A DNA stretch of 64,000 bases, taken from the NCBI GenBank assembly GCA_900708905.1, contig CAADRB010000001.1, positions 3,343,161 to 3,407,160 on the forward strand, read 5' to 3'. This DNA is from Hymenolepis diminuta (taxonomy: Eukaryota; Platyhelminthes; Cestoda; Cyclophyllidea; Hymenolepididae). Made by a program: the position numbers and the translations under genes. Of this stretch, positions 52,401 to 64,000 are shown one piece after another; within the stretch, counting starts at the first letter, position 1; each line of letters begins with the position of its first letter. The notes beneath the pieces were generated by a model. It was not told the DNA's origin, did no database searches, and saw only the letters and a list, made by a program, of their open reading frames with translations.

Positions 52401-55400
52401 AATGCTAGAAAGCCAAATCGAATATCTCTGGTGCATTCGTAAGGACGTTTCTCATGTACTGAACTATCGACTTTTTGGACCTACGCACAGACTTAGATGA
52501 GATTACCAATTGGTCCACCGGCCTGCCAATCATTTATCCCACATCCAATTCTATATAAGTGCATTTATTTTCCCAACAGTATACCACTGTTTGAGCTAAC
52601 CGCGCTCTTTCTCCCTCTACCTAGAGTCTGAGTACTTGTAGCTCTATAAAGTTGGCAACGGAGCAAGTCATAAAAGCAAGCAAGTTTATAACTAGAATCG
52701 AAAATTCAAATGAAATAAGACACTTGATAAACTGACTCCACCACTAACTTCAACTCCGTTTCCTCCCCTCTTCTCTATTTTTAGAGGACTGTTTTATGGT
52801 TTCTCACATTCAAATGCTTTTCACAAATTATAAATTGTATATTTTTGCCCTGCCAAGAGTAATAAGGCATCTTCAAATATATTATTTCTAATGAGTGAAT
52901 CACAACATCTATAAATTCCGCTCACTTCAAGATTGGATGGCTCTAGATTCAAATGATTGCCCATTATGTCTCTGTATTAACCACTCTTGATAAATATTTA
53001 TCAAAGCGACTGGCCATTCCGATCAATGAATTTGTACAAATTGATATCGAACCAGTGTACGGGCCTATGACGTAGCGGTCAAAACACGTCTGCGGAATCA
53101 TCAGTGCTAATCTAGTAAACGATTTCGGAGTATAACTCCAAGATGAGTGATAACACTTCCTTCCAAAATGTTTGATCTCTGATATAATAAGTATGCACGT
53201 TGCCCACAGTGTCATTAACATGAGTTAAAGTATCAAATAATATTATTGATGAATAGTCAAACTTACCGATTAATGAACGTAGCCATAGTGATAGCATGGG
53301 CCGCCTCATTTTGAGCAAATTTGCAAAGCTGCAGTGTCTCCCCGTTGAGGGGATTGAGAATACGAAGGAGACTGGCCCACATACCCGGTCCAGCTTTGGG
53401 AGCACCAAATTGTTCCTCGGACAGTGGACGAGACAAAAATCCAGCTGCTTTTTCCTTATCATGTACATCGGTTAGAGAAGCCAATAAACGCTGGATGAAA
53501 ACGGAAGTGAAATCGTCACCAGACGTTCAAAATTAGGCAATATGACTACGAATATACTTACTTCCCCCATTTGCTTGCGCCTTTCCTCCTTAACGTCATC
53601 AGTGTAAGCGTTGTGATCCGTTTCAATGATGAAGGCATTGTTGGATTCAGGGTGGAATACAAACCGACGTGGTGTGTATTGAAGTAGGGTGCTGTTCTGG
53701 TTAAACACAGCTCCGAGTTTTTCCAGTGCCAAAATTCTTGGTGAGGAAAGAAGCCATAGCTTTAGGAAATCGAATTGACTTTTTATGCATTTCATCGAAA
53801 ATAAATATGGACACAAAATAATCCGTCTTAACAAATATCTCATTTGTTTTCAATTGAAAACATTCATATTGAACGTATATGATCAGCATCAAAATTGGTG
53901 AAAATTAAAAACTACAGAGCCTAAATATGATTCTAAATTATTGATTTTTGGTATGTCTCATGTTTAAATTGGAAGAGTGGCGAAAAATTTCTCAGATTTC
54001 TTCCGAACAATTCGTGTTGATAACAATTCATCCTTATTTTTGTGCGTTCGCCTGGACTGTTTCCAAACGTTTCATTTGGAGAATATTTACTAAGGATTTG
54101 TACTCGCCGCTTTCGTGATAACATATACTTCTCCGGTAAAAAACAAACGAAAAAAAACGACTTGTAATAAACCTACTCCTACGTTTCTCTCTTCGTGCGT
54201 TTGCCACTTACCCGCTTGAATCTCCTCATTGTTGCGTTATCAATACATTGTGGCCTAACAACATTCTTGGTCTTCCGTATGTGAATTGTGTTCGATCGTC
54301 GCAAGCTGCCGGTTATTAGCTCTGCTTCAACAAAATATTCTCTAATAAACGGGAGATTTTTGGTAAGAAAATTAATCTACTTTGCTGTTTAAAACTTAAT
54401 ATTCTCTTCTATTAAACTACACTTGTAAATGGTTGAAAATAATTTAAATTTTGATTGACAAGTACTCCTTAGATTACTGATTTGGATAGATTTGAAAGTG
54501 TTCAAGAAAACGCATCAAAATCTATACCAAACCGTGTAGAACAGATTTAGTAGTAATTCTGGTCAAACTTAGTAAATAACCCCACAAAATTGAATATCCC
54601 ATCTAACAAAGTCTTAAAATCCAACATACCTCAAGGAATTATCGCAGATTGCAACAATGCCTTCAGGACACTGTTCCGACGAGAATCCAGACGCATATTC
54701 TAGAGCCTCATAGGAGAGTGGAATGATATGGAATCGGCTCTGGTACATGTAGGAGAGCCATGAACGACTAGACACTGCCAGTACAGCCTCTCCACCTTGC
54801 ATAGATACCCGAAACAGTTTCACAGGACTGGTGCCAAGATAGCGAGTACGAGTATCAGTGAGTTCTCCAGTCACGGGATCAAGTACGACGCGGAAGAGGA
54901 CACCGTTGTTAAGACCAATGTTGAGGTAGATGATCCCGCCGCTACTATTGCCGCCATTCTCGGATTCACTGGCTCCCATCTCAACAATACAAAGCGACTC
55001 CGCGGCTGTTGGGAGACCTTGCATGGTCAATGGTGTGAGACAATCCTAAGAGGAAAAAAGATGATCTAAATACGACAAAACAAATCCAGTTCGAATGAAC
55101 TTTGGCGAACTCCATTATTATGAAAATATGCCAGCTCATGCTCTCCCATCAGCACATATGATAATCTATTAGAAATGATATAACCACCCAACCAAAATAA
55201 ACAACTGGTCAATAAGCTCCGGACATGAATTCAATCAAGAAACCGGAGGATAAATCCTGAAACATAGACACAATAATTGAAACAATGTAAAACCTGAATC
55301 CAACAGTCAAGAAGACTCTTGATGCCCAAACTATATTCTCTACAGTTACTCGATCTCTCCCACTTGAATAATATTTGGCTTTTTAAGAATTTCCCAAGTT

Positions 55401-58400
55401 CAGATGCTTTCCCACAATCAAAAATTGTGCATTTTCTGCCTTGCCATGCGTAGTACATAATAGTTTGATAATAAATAACTAAATAAATCGTTTACGCAAA
55501 GCAAAATTGCCGTTTTTAGAACCCACAAAATGTAAAATTAAAATTCTTAAATTTGGGCGCCAAAAAACATACACATTAGTGAGGACAACTTGTATTCAAA
55601 GCCATTTGAACTTAAAGGTTTCAGGTTCATTTAAACGTAAATACTGTATTATCTCGATTTTATTTGGGATAAAGAAATAGTATCAGTCGGTGTCACAAAA
55701 GAGTTCATTCGTCTTAAGATCATTGAGAAATCCCTACACATCACATAGGAACATAGGTTTCGACTAAGCCTCTTCTACAGAACTCATTTCTTGGACACAA
55801 AATTATAAATTTTCTTTTACTTTCTAACAATCACCTAATAGACAGTGCAAGAGGATTGGAACCTCATTCCTACTGAAATGTGGAAATAAGAACTTACAGA
55901 TGGATCCAGTGAAAGAATTCTGACGGTATTATCCGCAAGACCAACAGCCAAGAATCTTGAACGTTGCTCGTTTTGCGGGATACGACCAAGAGCCATACAG
56001 ATGACATCGGCAGGCATCTCCTTTCTTTCCGTATATTCATTCAACTGTCCAGTAGCATCCATTTCAAAGTATACCAATTCGCCTCCGGTCAGGGCAATAA
56101 CCACTTGTCTACGATTCACCGCACACCTTTGGATAGTTTTTTTTCCAGGAGTACGCCAAACATTGATTCTCTTATCCGCTCGAATGTGACGAATACCGTC
56201 AGGGTATATTTGGACCAGAGCATCATCTCCGAGTTGAGAACAAGTTAAAGTAGGTGTAGTACCCAAGAATCCAGAATCTGTTACTTCTTCAACAGTCTCA
56301 CCAATAGAGAGTACTAGAGTTGCATTAAGAAAGGAGACGACAATGAAAGAGTCGTATTCCTCTTCAGAACTGCGCTTCACCGTCCAGACAGCATTTGGAC
56401 TACCTGGAAGATCGGATTTAGCCATTTCTGTAACCTCTAAGCCATGTCTGAGCAGCCTAAACGTCGATCTCGGTCCACGACCACAAAGAACCGCCATTTG
56501 AGGAGTGTCCTCATTAGCCAAGTCGGCAACCTAACAAGAATGTCAAGGGGAGTAATTAAATTGTGACCTTACGTGTAGATCGATGATTGGGGAAAGGCTT
56601 TCCAGAGTATCCACTTCGATCAAATTTTTCAACGGACGAGGAGTGAAGTAGAAAGTATCGCCTTCCTCGAGTGGCATAGCTGATGAAAATTCAGGTTCGT
56701 CATCATTGTCAGCAAGATGTGCAATTTGATAAAGATGACTAAAATAAAAACGATGGATTATGCATTAAATTAGAATTTCAGCTTGTATAAACTAGTCGCT
56801 TTATAGATATGAAGATGATTTAAACACCGTTATAAACAATATTTGGGAGATCTTGACTTAATCTTTTTCCGCTATCAAACGAGTATGTCTTGAGACATGT
56901 TTACAATTCACATCTTCGCTAATTAATTATCAGTTCAACCTTCTGATCCTGTAATGGAATTTCAACAGACTGCTCAAGGTCAGTTGTTATTTTGTTTTAA
57001 TGCTAAAGCCTAACTTTTGCCGTTATGGTCTAGATGTCCATTAGGTATTGCTAGATTATTTTTGACTCTGGTCAAACGAGAGAAGGGATAGAAGTGTAGT
57101 TACTGCAAGGCAGTCCATTAATATTCAAAGACTACATTGAAACGAGAGTGTCTTCTAATAATTGGCAACTGAAGGTCAATTTAACGCTGAACTAATTAAC
57201 TTTGTTTCAACTAGCTTCCAAGATGTCCGGAAAAGTGTGCACCCGAATATTGATGAATATACAGCTCTGTTGCGTTGAAATTTATTTTTCAGCATCCTAT
57301 CGCAAACAGGATGGATTTGTACGCTCTCAAGCCATTTATATAATCTACACGAACACTAACAAAGAATAGGTGGCCGTAAACATTATAATTGACCGCCTCC
57401 TCTTATTCTCAGGGTTGCTAGAACTAAAGTGATTACTATTGTAGGGGTCAGCTCACCAGATATTACATTGGAGATACGCTGTCCAAATCAATATCTTTTC
57501 CCCTTAATAAATATAACATATACTGCAATGTGTGTCTCATATAAGTACTTCTACTGAATAAATTTTCATAGAATGAACACAAAGACACTAATGATAACAA
57601 TAATAAAACAACTTACTGGTTTCCAAACTCCGAGGCGACAAAAAGAAAACCAGTTTTGAGTACACACATAGCGGTTGCCACGGGAACGGTATCGAAGTAC
57701 TTTAAACGGATTTCAGTGACAGTTTCCTTATCCTTTTCAAGGTTTATTTTGAATATATCGCCCTGTTCTGTTTGCACGAGGAAAAAGAGGACCTTCTTTG
57801 TTCTATGGGTAGCGCTGCAAACAAACAAGATCCCTCTATCTGGATCATCGAGATCATTGCGTCTTTGAGGAATGGGACAACGAATATCTGGTTCGTCACC
57901 AAAATTCTTGTAAGTGATGTAATTTTCGGAGCAAATAAGGATACCAGAATGCACCTCGTTACCGCCTGGAACTGTGATTAAGAAGTTGGCATGTTCTTCT
58001 AGCGCCTCCGAGTACTTTCTGACGACGTGATTTAAACCAAGATCTAATTCGTAGTAGGTAAGCAACTGATGAGCAGATCTTGCAGCTTCACCAGTCGGGT
58101 CCTGGTCAGCTTCCTCATAATCCATTTCAATGCATGCGAAGGTGGGATTTTCAAAACCAACATCAACACCGACAATGTGATAAACAAAAGTGTTTGATTT
58201 GTGTGCTTCTAGGGGAGATGAAATAGTCAGTCTAGCTTGCGAATCTCGGTTCATAACGTAGACTAGCTTCTGCTTTTCAACAGCTCCGATCATAAGAGCC
58301 CGTCCTTTTGGGTCAACTGCTAGGTACTGACCGGGAATTATACGACGGCAACCACTTTTCCCATAGGTTTCCTGCTGGATTTTTTCAAAGGTATTCTTTG

Positions 58401-58721
58401 AAGGAATGTATTCGAGGACAACAATTCGACCAGAATCCGAACCGATAACAATGTAATCTAAGTAAAAGTAGAAGTCTACCAAGTAGTAAACAAACCTTTC
58501 GAACCCCCTGTCAAGCGAAACGGCATAATAGATCGAATAATGCCGAAAACTTCCGTTGATAGCAGAGTGTACAATTTACCAGAGGCTGGATCAACGCGCA
58601 TTATCTCAAGTAACTTTCCCTTAGCAACAACAATTTCTTGTTGTTTTGTTCCAGAAAAGCTACCTGTAATGGCATGTGTGATGCCAGAGGCCTTTTGTAG
58701 ACTTAAATTATATAAATACAT
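49469..58721 (-). CDS. SF3B3: splicing factor 3b subunit 3 (SAP130/Rse1), complete, 11 exons
   Basis: Scaffold subunit of SF3b in the U2 snRNP, needed for branch-site recognition by the nuclear spliceosome. Exons: 58721-58496, 58457-57617, 56738-56573, 56530-55898, 55045-54630, 53736-53562, 53490-53267, 51973-51718, 51641-51321, 49934-49692, 49609-49469. All junctions have GT/AG ends and keep frame, giving 1,213 residues against about 1,217 in human. The start MYLYNLSLQKASG aligns with the human N-terminus. Landmarks are SDSGRIVVLEY in the first beta-propeller (MMS1-N region), VTDSGFLGTTPTL and GIRHIRADKRINVW in the second, then FGAPKAGPGMWAS, and the CPSF_A part ending EDMRTRCAF (human RTRYAF). 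The stretch around exons 6 and 7 is the least conserved. Introns are 38, 878, 42, 852, 893, 71, 1293, 76, 1386 and 82 bases; the large ones carry SINE debris. A pyrimidine tract ending CAAG just before the ATG could be a trans-splice acceptor (inference). Confidence 0.98.
49935..51320 (-). other. SF3B3 intron 9
   Basis: 1,386-base intron with GTGAGT donor and CTCCTAG acceptor. The stretch 50690-51240 is somewhat less AT-rich and may be an old repeat, but I recognise no family and no protein in it. Confidence 0.8.
52070..52190 (+). repeat. SINE family A fragment in SF3B3 intron 7
   Basis: GTAGTGATGACATGTTTGTG and CTACATCGAATGACTTGAAT, comparable to the copy at 44460. Diverged. Confidence 0.4.
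52790..52880 (+). repeat. SINE-type 3' segment in SF3B3 intron 7
   Basis: TTCAAATGCTTTTCACAAAT, AAATTGTATATTTTTGCCC and TGCCAAGAGTAATAAGGCA align with 55395-55465. Confidence 0.45.
53055..53200 (+). repeat. SINE family A head in SF3B3 intron 7
   Basis: ATGACGTAGCGGTCAAAACA and CGTCTGCGGAATCATCAGTG follow the family head. The remainder is degraded. Confidence 0.5.
55260..55470 (+). repeat. SINE-type 3' segment in SF3B3 intron 4
   Basis: CCAAGTTCAGATGCTTTCCC, AAAAATTGTGCATTTTCTGC and CTTGCCATGCGTAGTAC match the intron 7 segment at 52790 and the end of the copy at 8596. Confidence 0.45.
58458..58495 (-). other. 38-base mini-intron (SF3B3 intron 1)
   Basis: Begins GTTTGTTT and ends TTACTTAG. 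It interrupts the Asp codon of the conserved GSKDYIVIGSDSG segment. Removing it restores the family sequence exactly, which confirms it as an intron despite its length. Confidence 0.95.
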
Positions 58722-61700
58722 AACTTGAAGAAGAAGTGTGACCTCAGCGCGAAAATTCAAAAGTACTTCGACGACCTGGCGTCTTTCAAACAGCAGTTTT
58801 GAAATATTGCGTGCAATGCTGAAATTTGCAGGCTTTCATTAAGATATTGAAAAATTTCAATGTTTTTTCAATCAAATTTATAAAGGTGGTCTTGAAACCG
58901 TTGAATATCAAAAACTACTGTTTTCCGGTACTGATAATTTTGTATTTTCGTGTAAGTTGTCATATAATTTATCTTCGTATTTGAATTGTTTGAGTTCTTG
59001 GTATTCAATTACTTTAGCTTAGCTGGAGTAACATATTAGCAAGAATAATGACATGTTTTTCGTATATATTTTAGAATTTGCCTATTTTAAGCTGCATTAT
59101 TCGATAATATTAAAGTTACTGTCCGATGCATAATAATAGTTCAGGTCTGATGAAAATGTCAAACCTCATTGTTAAGTTAGCTTTTCCTACTAATGTCTTT
59201 CATATGCAAAAGTTCAATTTCTGTTTCAGACTGATCAATGCATTGAAGTTAATAGTATTTTTCGCACGTTACTTTTTACTATAGCCATGAAAGGCGAAAA
59301 TATTAAATATCGGTCACTTTGTTTGGTTGCTGCATCAAAACATTCAATATTTTACTTTGGAAAGACAAAAAGTACGACTTAGCTGACTTTGATAACATGC
59401 ACTCAAAAGGACTCATAAGATATTAACGTAATAATATTACCTTTTGGGAATACGCAAATGACATTTAAATTCCAATGTTTATTGAACTTTTATTTTAGAA
59501 AAAAATTATAACAGTAACTGTTGAAAGTGAAAATTGGAATGCATACAATGTCTTAAGTATGGGTTGTAGATCTGTCTAAAGATGTTGACGTTACCGTGAG
59601 CCATTAAATTTGATGTTATAACTATTGTAGTGACAGAATGTGATGTTAGAGATGAATGATGTGACACAACATCGAAGGAATAGAAAAAAAATAATTCAGG
59701 TCACAACTGTCACTAGATCAATATGGAGCTGCCTGGAAAGCAAATCCAATTTATTGATATACAAAAAAGCTCATATTCAAACATATCTTTGTGGGACGCC
59801 ATCCATATTTAGTCGTCAATATCTCTGGAAGATGTCTGATATCTGCGTAATCTTCAGCGTGGAATCAAACGCAAAAGTGGATCATCTTTTATCGAGATCC
59901 TAGCATTTCCGATCTCCAGTTCTTGGCTAGCGTGTACTGTCTGTAGCAATAGTAGTTACAAAAAAAACACGTTAATTTAACTGTATCTTTATGATACAGT
60001 TGCAGATATAGATACAGCAATCATTAATATTTTGAATTCATTAAGACCATCGCGATTTGGAGTTCAAGGTCAAGCAATTGAGTTGCTTGGCTTGCTCAAA
60101 ATGTTATTTTCTCATGTGAAGATGATATTATCTACAACTTCTCTACGCTTCTGAGCGCCTCCATATGCTGTACTTAGTAGAATGATAACGTAACAGTTGC
60201 AAATACGGACCTATTGCATATTTTGCTTCAATTTGCAACAATTAAAATAACGGATGAAGATAAATAAAAGGCATTGATGAAGATGCAAGTAAATTTCTCT
60301 ATGAATTACAAATAAAAAGGCGCATTACTTTGAATAATAATATAGGAGCATGGAGGTTTTTGGAAAAGAAGGTTAATATATGCTAAACGAACCAGTAACC
60401 ATAAGCTCTAGTCGCAGTAACAGTATGTCTCCCAATTTAATCCCATGTAACTCTAATTACCTACAGCTGTCAGATTTGATGAGGAAGCATAGAGGATTGG
60501 ACGCGGTTTAAGACGTGCTGAATACAAAGTGTGTACTAACGTGAATAAACTAATGTGACATGATATGAATCGGGGTCACATCTGGACCGCCTATAGACAC
60601 TGCAGTTCAGATCTAATCGCTAGTTAATCATTCCTGATCGCCAGGTGTTGACTGACATCTTCACTCTATGGCACAGGCAGGTAGATATATATAAAGTCGA
60701 TTAATGGCTACCACTTCGGAACTATCGAGATTCAGTTGACCTTCAAATCCGCATCCAGCAGCAAAAAAGATTCCAGTAACGAAAACCAAAAAAAAACACG
60801 ACATTCAGACAAATGTCGTCAGACAAATGGATATGAAATAAATATTTTATCAATAGATGGTGGTATATCCCCTGACAACTACCGAATTCTTCTGCCAAAA
60901 TGAGTTACTTGAATTATTGTTATTGATGTGGTCTCTTTCTAAATATTATCAGTTATAGTACAATTTAATACTCTTTTCAAATAGACATTTCTCTCCACAA
61001 TAACTGAAATGGGATTAAATAAGATGCGTCGATAAATAAAATTTCTACTTAAAAACTCCTATTTATCCTTTCAAATTCAGTTATTTATTACTGTTTTTTT
61101 CTAAAGAGTAAGTGAAGCATATTCAAATACTTGAAAAGTAAAGTAAAAATAGATTGGAAAATTTCAAACACAAGCATAATATCAGAATTCGCATATTTAC
61201 CGATTTTCATTTTCAAATTCGATGTATAAGCAATTTCACCGAAGAGAATTTTACATAAGCGATATTTAAAGGAAATAAAAATAGGTTATTTCCTTTTTTT
61301 TCCAATTACGAATATTAATTATTAGGAAAATACACCCACAAAATCTACCCGTCCTAGATTAAGAAAATTAATAAAAATAATTGAAAAGGGATCGAAGCAC
61401 TTTCGGCTATGTTAAGGTATAACTTTATTAATGTACAATTTGGTTATTCGCAGGGAAAAAATCGTCCTATTTTCCACCGCTTTGAGAACAGAGTCACATT
61501 TTACACAACAGACAATTAAAATTGTTATAATTTGCGATTCTCTGAAGGATTCTGTAACCGTCTATTAGATTTCTTACGACATTGCACTAGTAACAAATAC
61601 GACCCGACAACATTACGATACAAAAGGATCGAAACTACTGTTTCAACACAAGACGCACATTTTCGTACCGAGAGATCGCTTTATATTCTCCATTATTTAC

Positions 61701-62694
61701 AACATCAGTGTAAATTGCTATAGCCAGCAGATGTCTATCAAATCCTGGTGCTTAGAAATGATTGATTGGCGATAGGATCTCCACTACAGTGTTCACAGGC
61801 GGTTCCGTTGTGTGTTTGCGTGTTTGCACATAGATTCCTTAACAGGTGTCGATCAACACGCTGAGACTCCAACAGCGAGACATGATTGACATCCAACGAA
61901 GAAATGTCTTGTATATAGACCTAATTTACCTATTAATAAATTGGGGTGGCTTATCTGCCACATCTGAACTAATCTGGCGACCTGAGTGACTTGACTTGTT
62001 CCATCTATTCGATCGATGTGGCCCCGTTAGATCTTATCTAACGTTATTACATAAATAAATTCGCTCGAATAAAAGGGAATTAAGAAGGGAAGCATGAATT
62101 AAAAGCTGGAAAATAAAGAATCTTACATATAAGAATTATTTTGGGAAAAATATGATATAAAGTCAACATTTCGCACTCTTCTATTTTATTGGTTTTAATA
62201 AAAATTTAAATGTGATATTTTAATGATAACTTTGATATAAATGATAAATAATCATTTGGCAAAGAAAAAGACCGAAAAGTTAGACTTCCTAAAACAATAT
62301 TATTGTATTGGTTACAATCCTTTAAATAATCAAATCAATTTAATTAATTTATAATAATTATACCAAATTTAATTGAAATTGGATGCATAATCTTTTAGAT
62401 AAATTTATTATTATAAATTTGTTTACAATCTTTGAATACAACCCGTGATCTTTAAACTAAATAATATCTATTTTTTTTATTGGTCAATTTAATATGTCTC
62501 GAAAAAGTAATAAAGTGATATTTTGTCAAATAATTTTTCCAGGAAGACGAGGAGTTTTTCGAAGGACTGAGCTAGGAGGGCGAGATATTGTCCGAAAAGC
62601 ACAACTTTACGCAAGAAGGAATGCTCTTACTGTCCCTAAATTTGATTTCGAACGACGCATGTTCTCATAATTACTTATAGTTTTTCTTATTTAG
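58722..62694. other. divergent intergenic region between SF3B3 and KAT7-like genes
   Basis: Should hold both promoters and probably 5' exons of the KAT7-like gene. 61740-62060 is GC-richer, with an inverted CCAAT box at 61765-61769. A Ser/Lys-rich frame around 60737-60897 (SASSSKKDSSNENQKK) and the patch 62542-62660 are possible exons, but neither splices cleanly in phase to 62695. Confidence 0.45.
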
Positions 62695-63512
<818 letters not shown>

Positions 63513-64000
63513 TGAATTCATTTAATGTTATTTCCTATGAAATCATACTTAAGGAGATTACGGCTAGAAAACTATCCTAATATTATTTACTTATATTGCC
63601 TAATCTTTTTACCCTTTGTACACACATACAAGTTTTCGTTATGGTTACTCAAGATGGTGCATAAATTATATTTTTTAATTGTGAAGAGGCATTCAGATGC
63701 GAGGAACTATGTGATAATGCAAAAAAAAAGATTTTTCAAGCAATCCAAAGTGCCTTAATTCTGACGGTTGTCTGTTTTAGTTAAGATACCGAAATCGTTG
63801 CTTTATGACTTAAATATTACGAAGAAAAAGGTTCAAAATCCGATCCTTAGATTCCTGTGTGAGTAAAGGTTTACACCGATTAGAGTGGATTGAATTCTAA
63901 GGATGGTCAGGTAAATCATTTCAGATAGTTGAAGATCAATTAGTTGATACTAGTTAATGCGTTATGATGTTCAACGAGTTGGTCTTGGCTGTTAAAAGGG

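Larger units (their letters stand above)
51974..53266 (-). other. SF3B3 intron 7 with nested SINE debris
   Basis: 1,293-base intron. It holds plus-strand SINE fragments near 52070-52190 and 53055-53200 and a SINE 3'-type segment near 52790-52880 (motif around TTTGCCCTGCCAA). No extra exon is seen. Confidence 0.75.

Noticed and set aside
53933..54124. Minus-strand frame inside SF3B3 intron 5
   Set aside because: The SF3B3 model is complete and collinear with the family without it.
61532..61723. 63-codon frame as a KAT7 5' exon
   Set aside because: No acceptor-donor pair in phase with 62695 and no resemblance to KAT7 N-termini.
63525..63758. 77-codon frame downstream of the KAT7-like exons
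   Set aside because: Sequence is AT-rich and lacks the conserved MYST acetyl-CoA motifs. It is most likely intron.

Overview
The window is nuclear DNA of a eukaryote with an AT-rich, gene-poor, repeat-littered genome, roughly two thirds A+T by eye. Multi-exon genes with GT-AG introns, several introns of only 38-82 bases, pyrimidine tracts ending in AG a few bases before start codons, and a set of decayed tRNA-derived SINEs together suggest an invertebrate. I favour a flatworm (platyhelminth, probably parasitic) with a fairly large genome. That is inference; no species-diagnostic sequence was recognised.

Three genes are convincing. (1) At 14.5-16.8 kb on the minus strand is a 404-residue Blimp-1/PRDM1-type zinc-finger repressor with five fingers. 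No PR/SET domain is visible, and a CpG-rich cluster of CCAAT boxes and E-boxes lies about 0.9 kb upstream. (2) At 49.5-58.7 kb on the minus strand is a complete 11-exon SF3B3 (SAP130), 1,213 residues, whose introns are either tiny or about 0.85-1.4 kb. (3) At 62.7-63.5 kb on the plus strand is the middle of a MYST histone acetyltransferase of the KAT7/HBO1 type, which runs off the right edge. SF3B3 and KAT7 are divergently transcribed, with about 4 kb between them.

The rest is mostly intergenic DNA with wreckage. At 42.5-45.8 kb is an intron-containing pseudogene of a major-facilitator transporter (oxalate/formate-antiporter or monocarboxylate-transporter type), with frameshifts and internal stops. 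A possible C-terminal remnant lies at 48.97-49.19 kb, tail-to-tail with SF3B3. At 32.4-32.9 kb is a C2H2 zinc-finger relic. At 21.74-22.54 kb is a long, stop-riddled, intronless reading frame of unknown family, with a likely second partial copy at 37.1-37.3 kb, which suggests a dispersed element.

Repeats explain much of the remaining structure. Family A is a tRNA-derived SINE with at least 15 fragments on both strands. Family B is a degenerate interspersed repeat with about 7 copies. Family C is concentrated between 6.8 and 13 kb. There are two TA microsatellites and one 9-base assembly gap. No CRISPR, rRNA, intact tRNA or bacterial-style operon was seen.

Functionally, the three intact genes share only a general link to gene expression: transcriptional repression, U2 snRNP branch-site recognition and histone acetylation. 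Nothing shows that they act as a unit.
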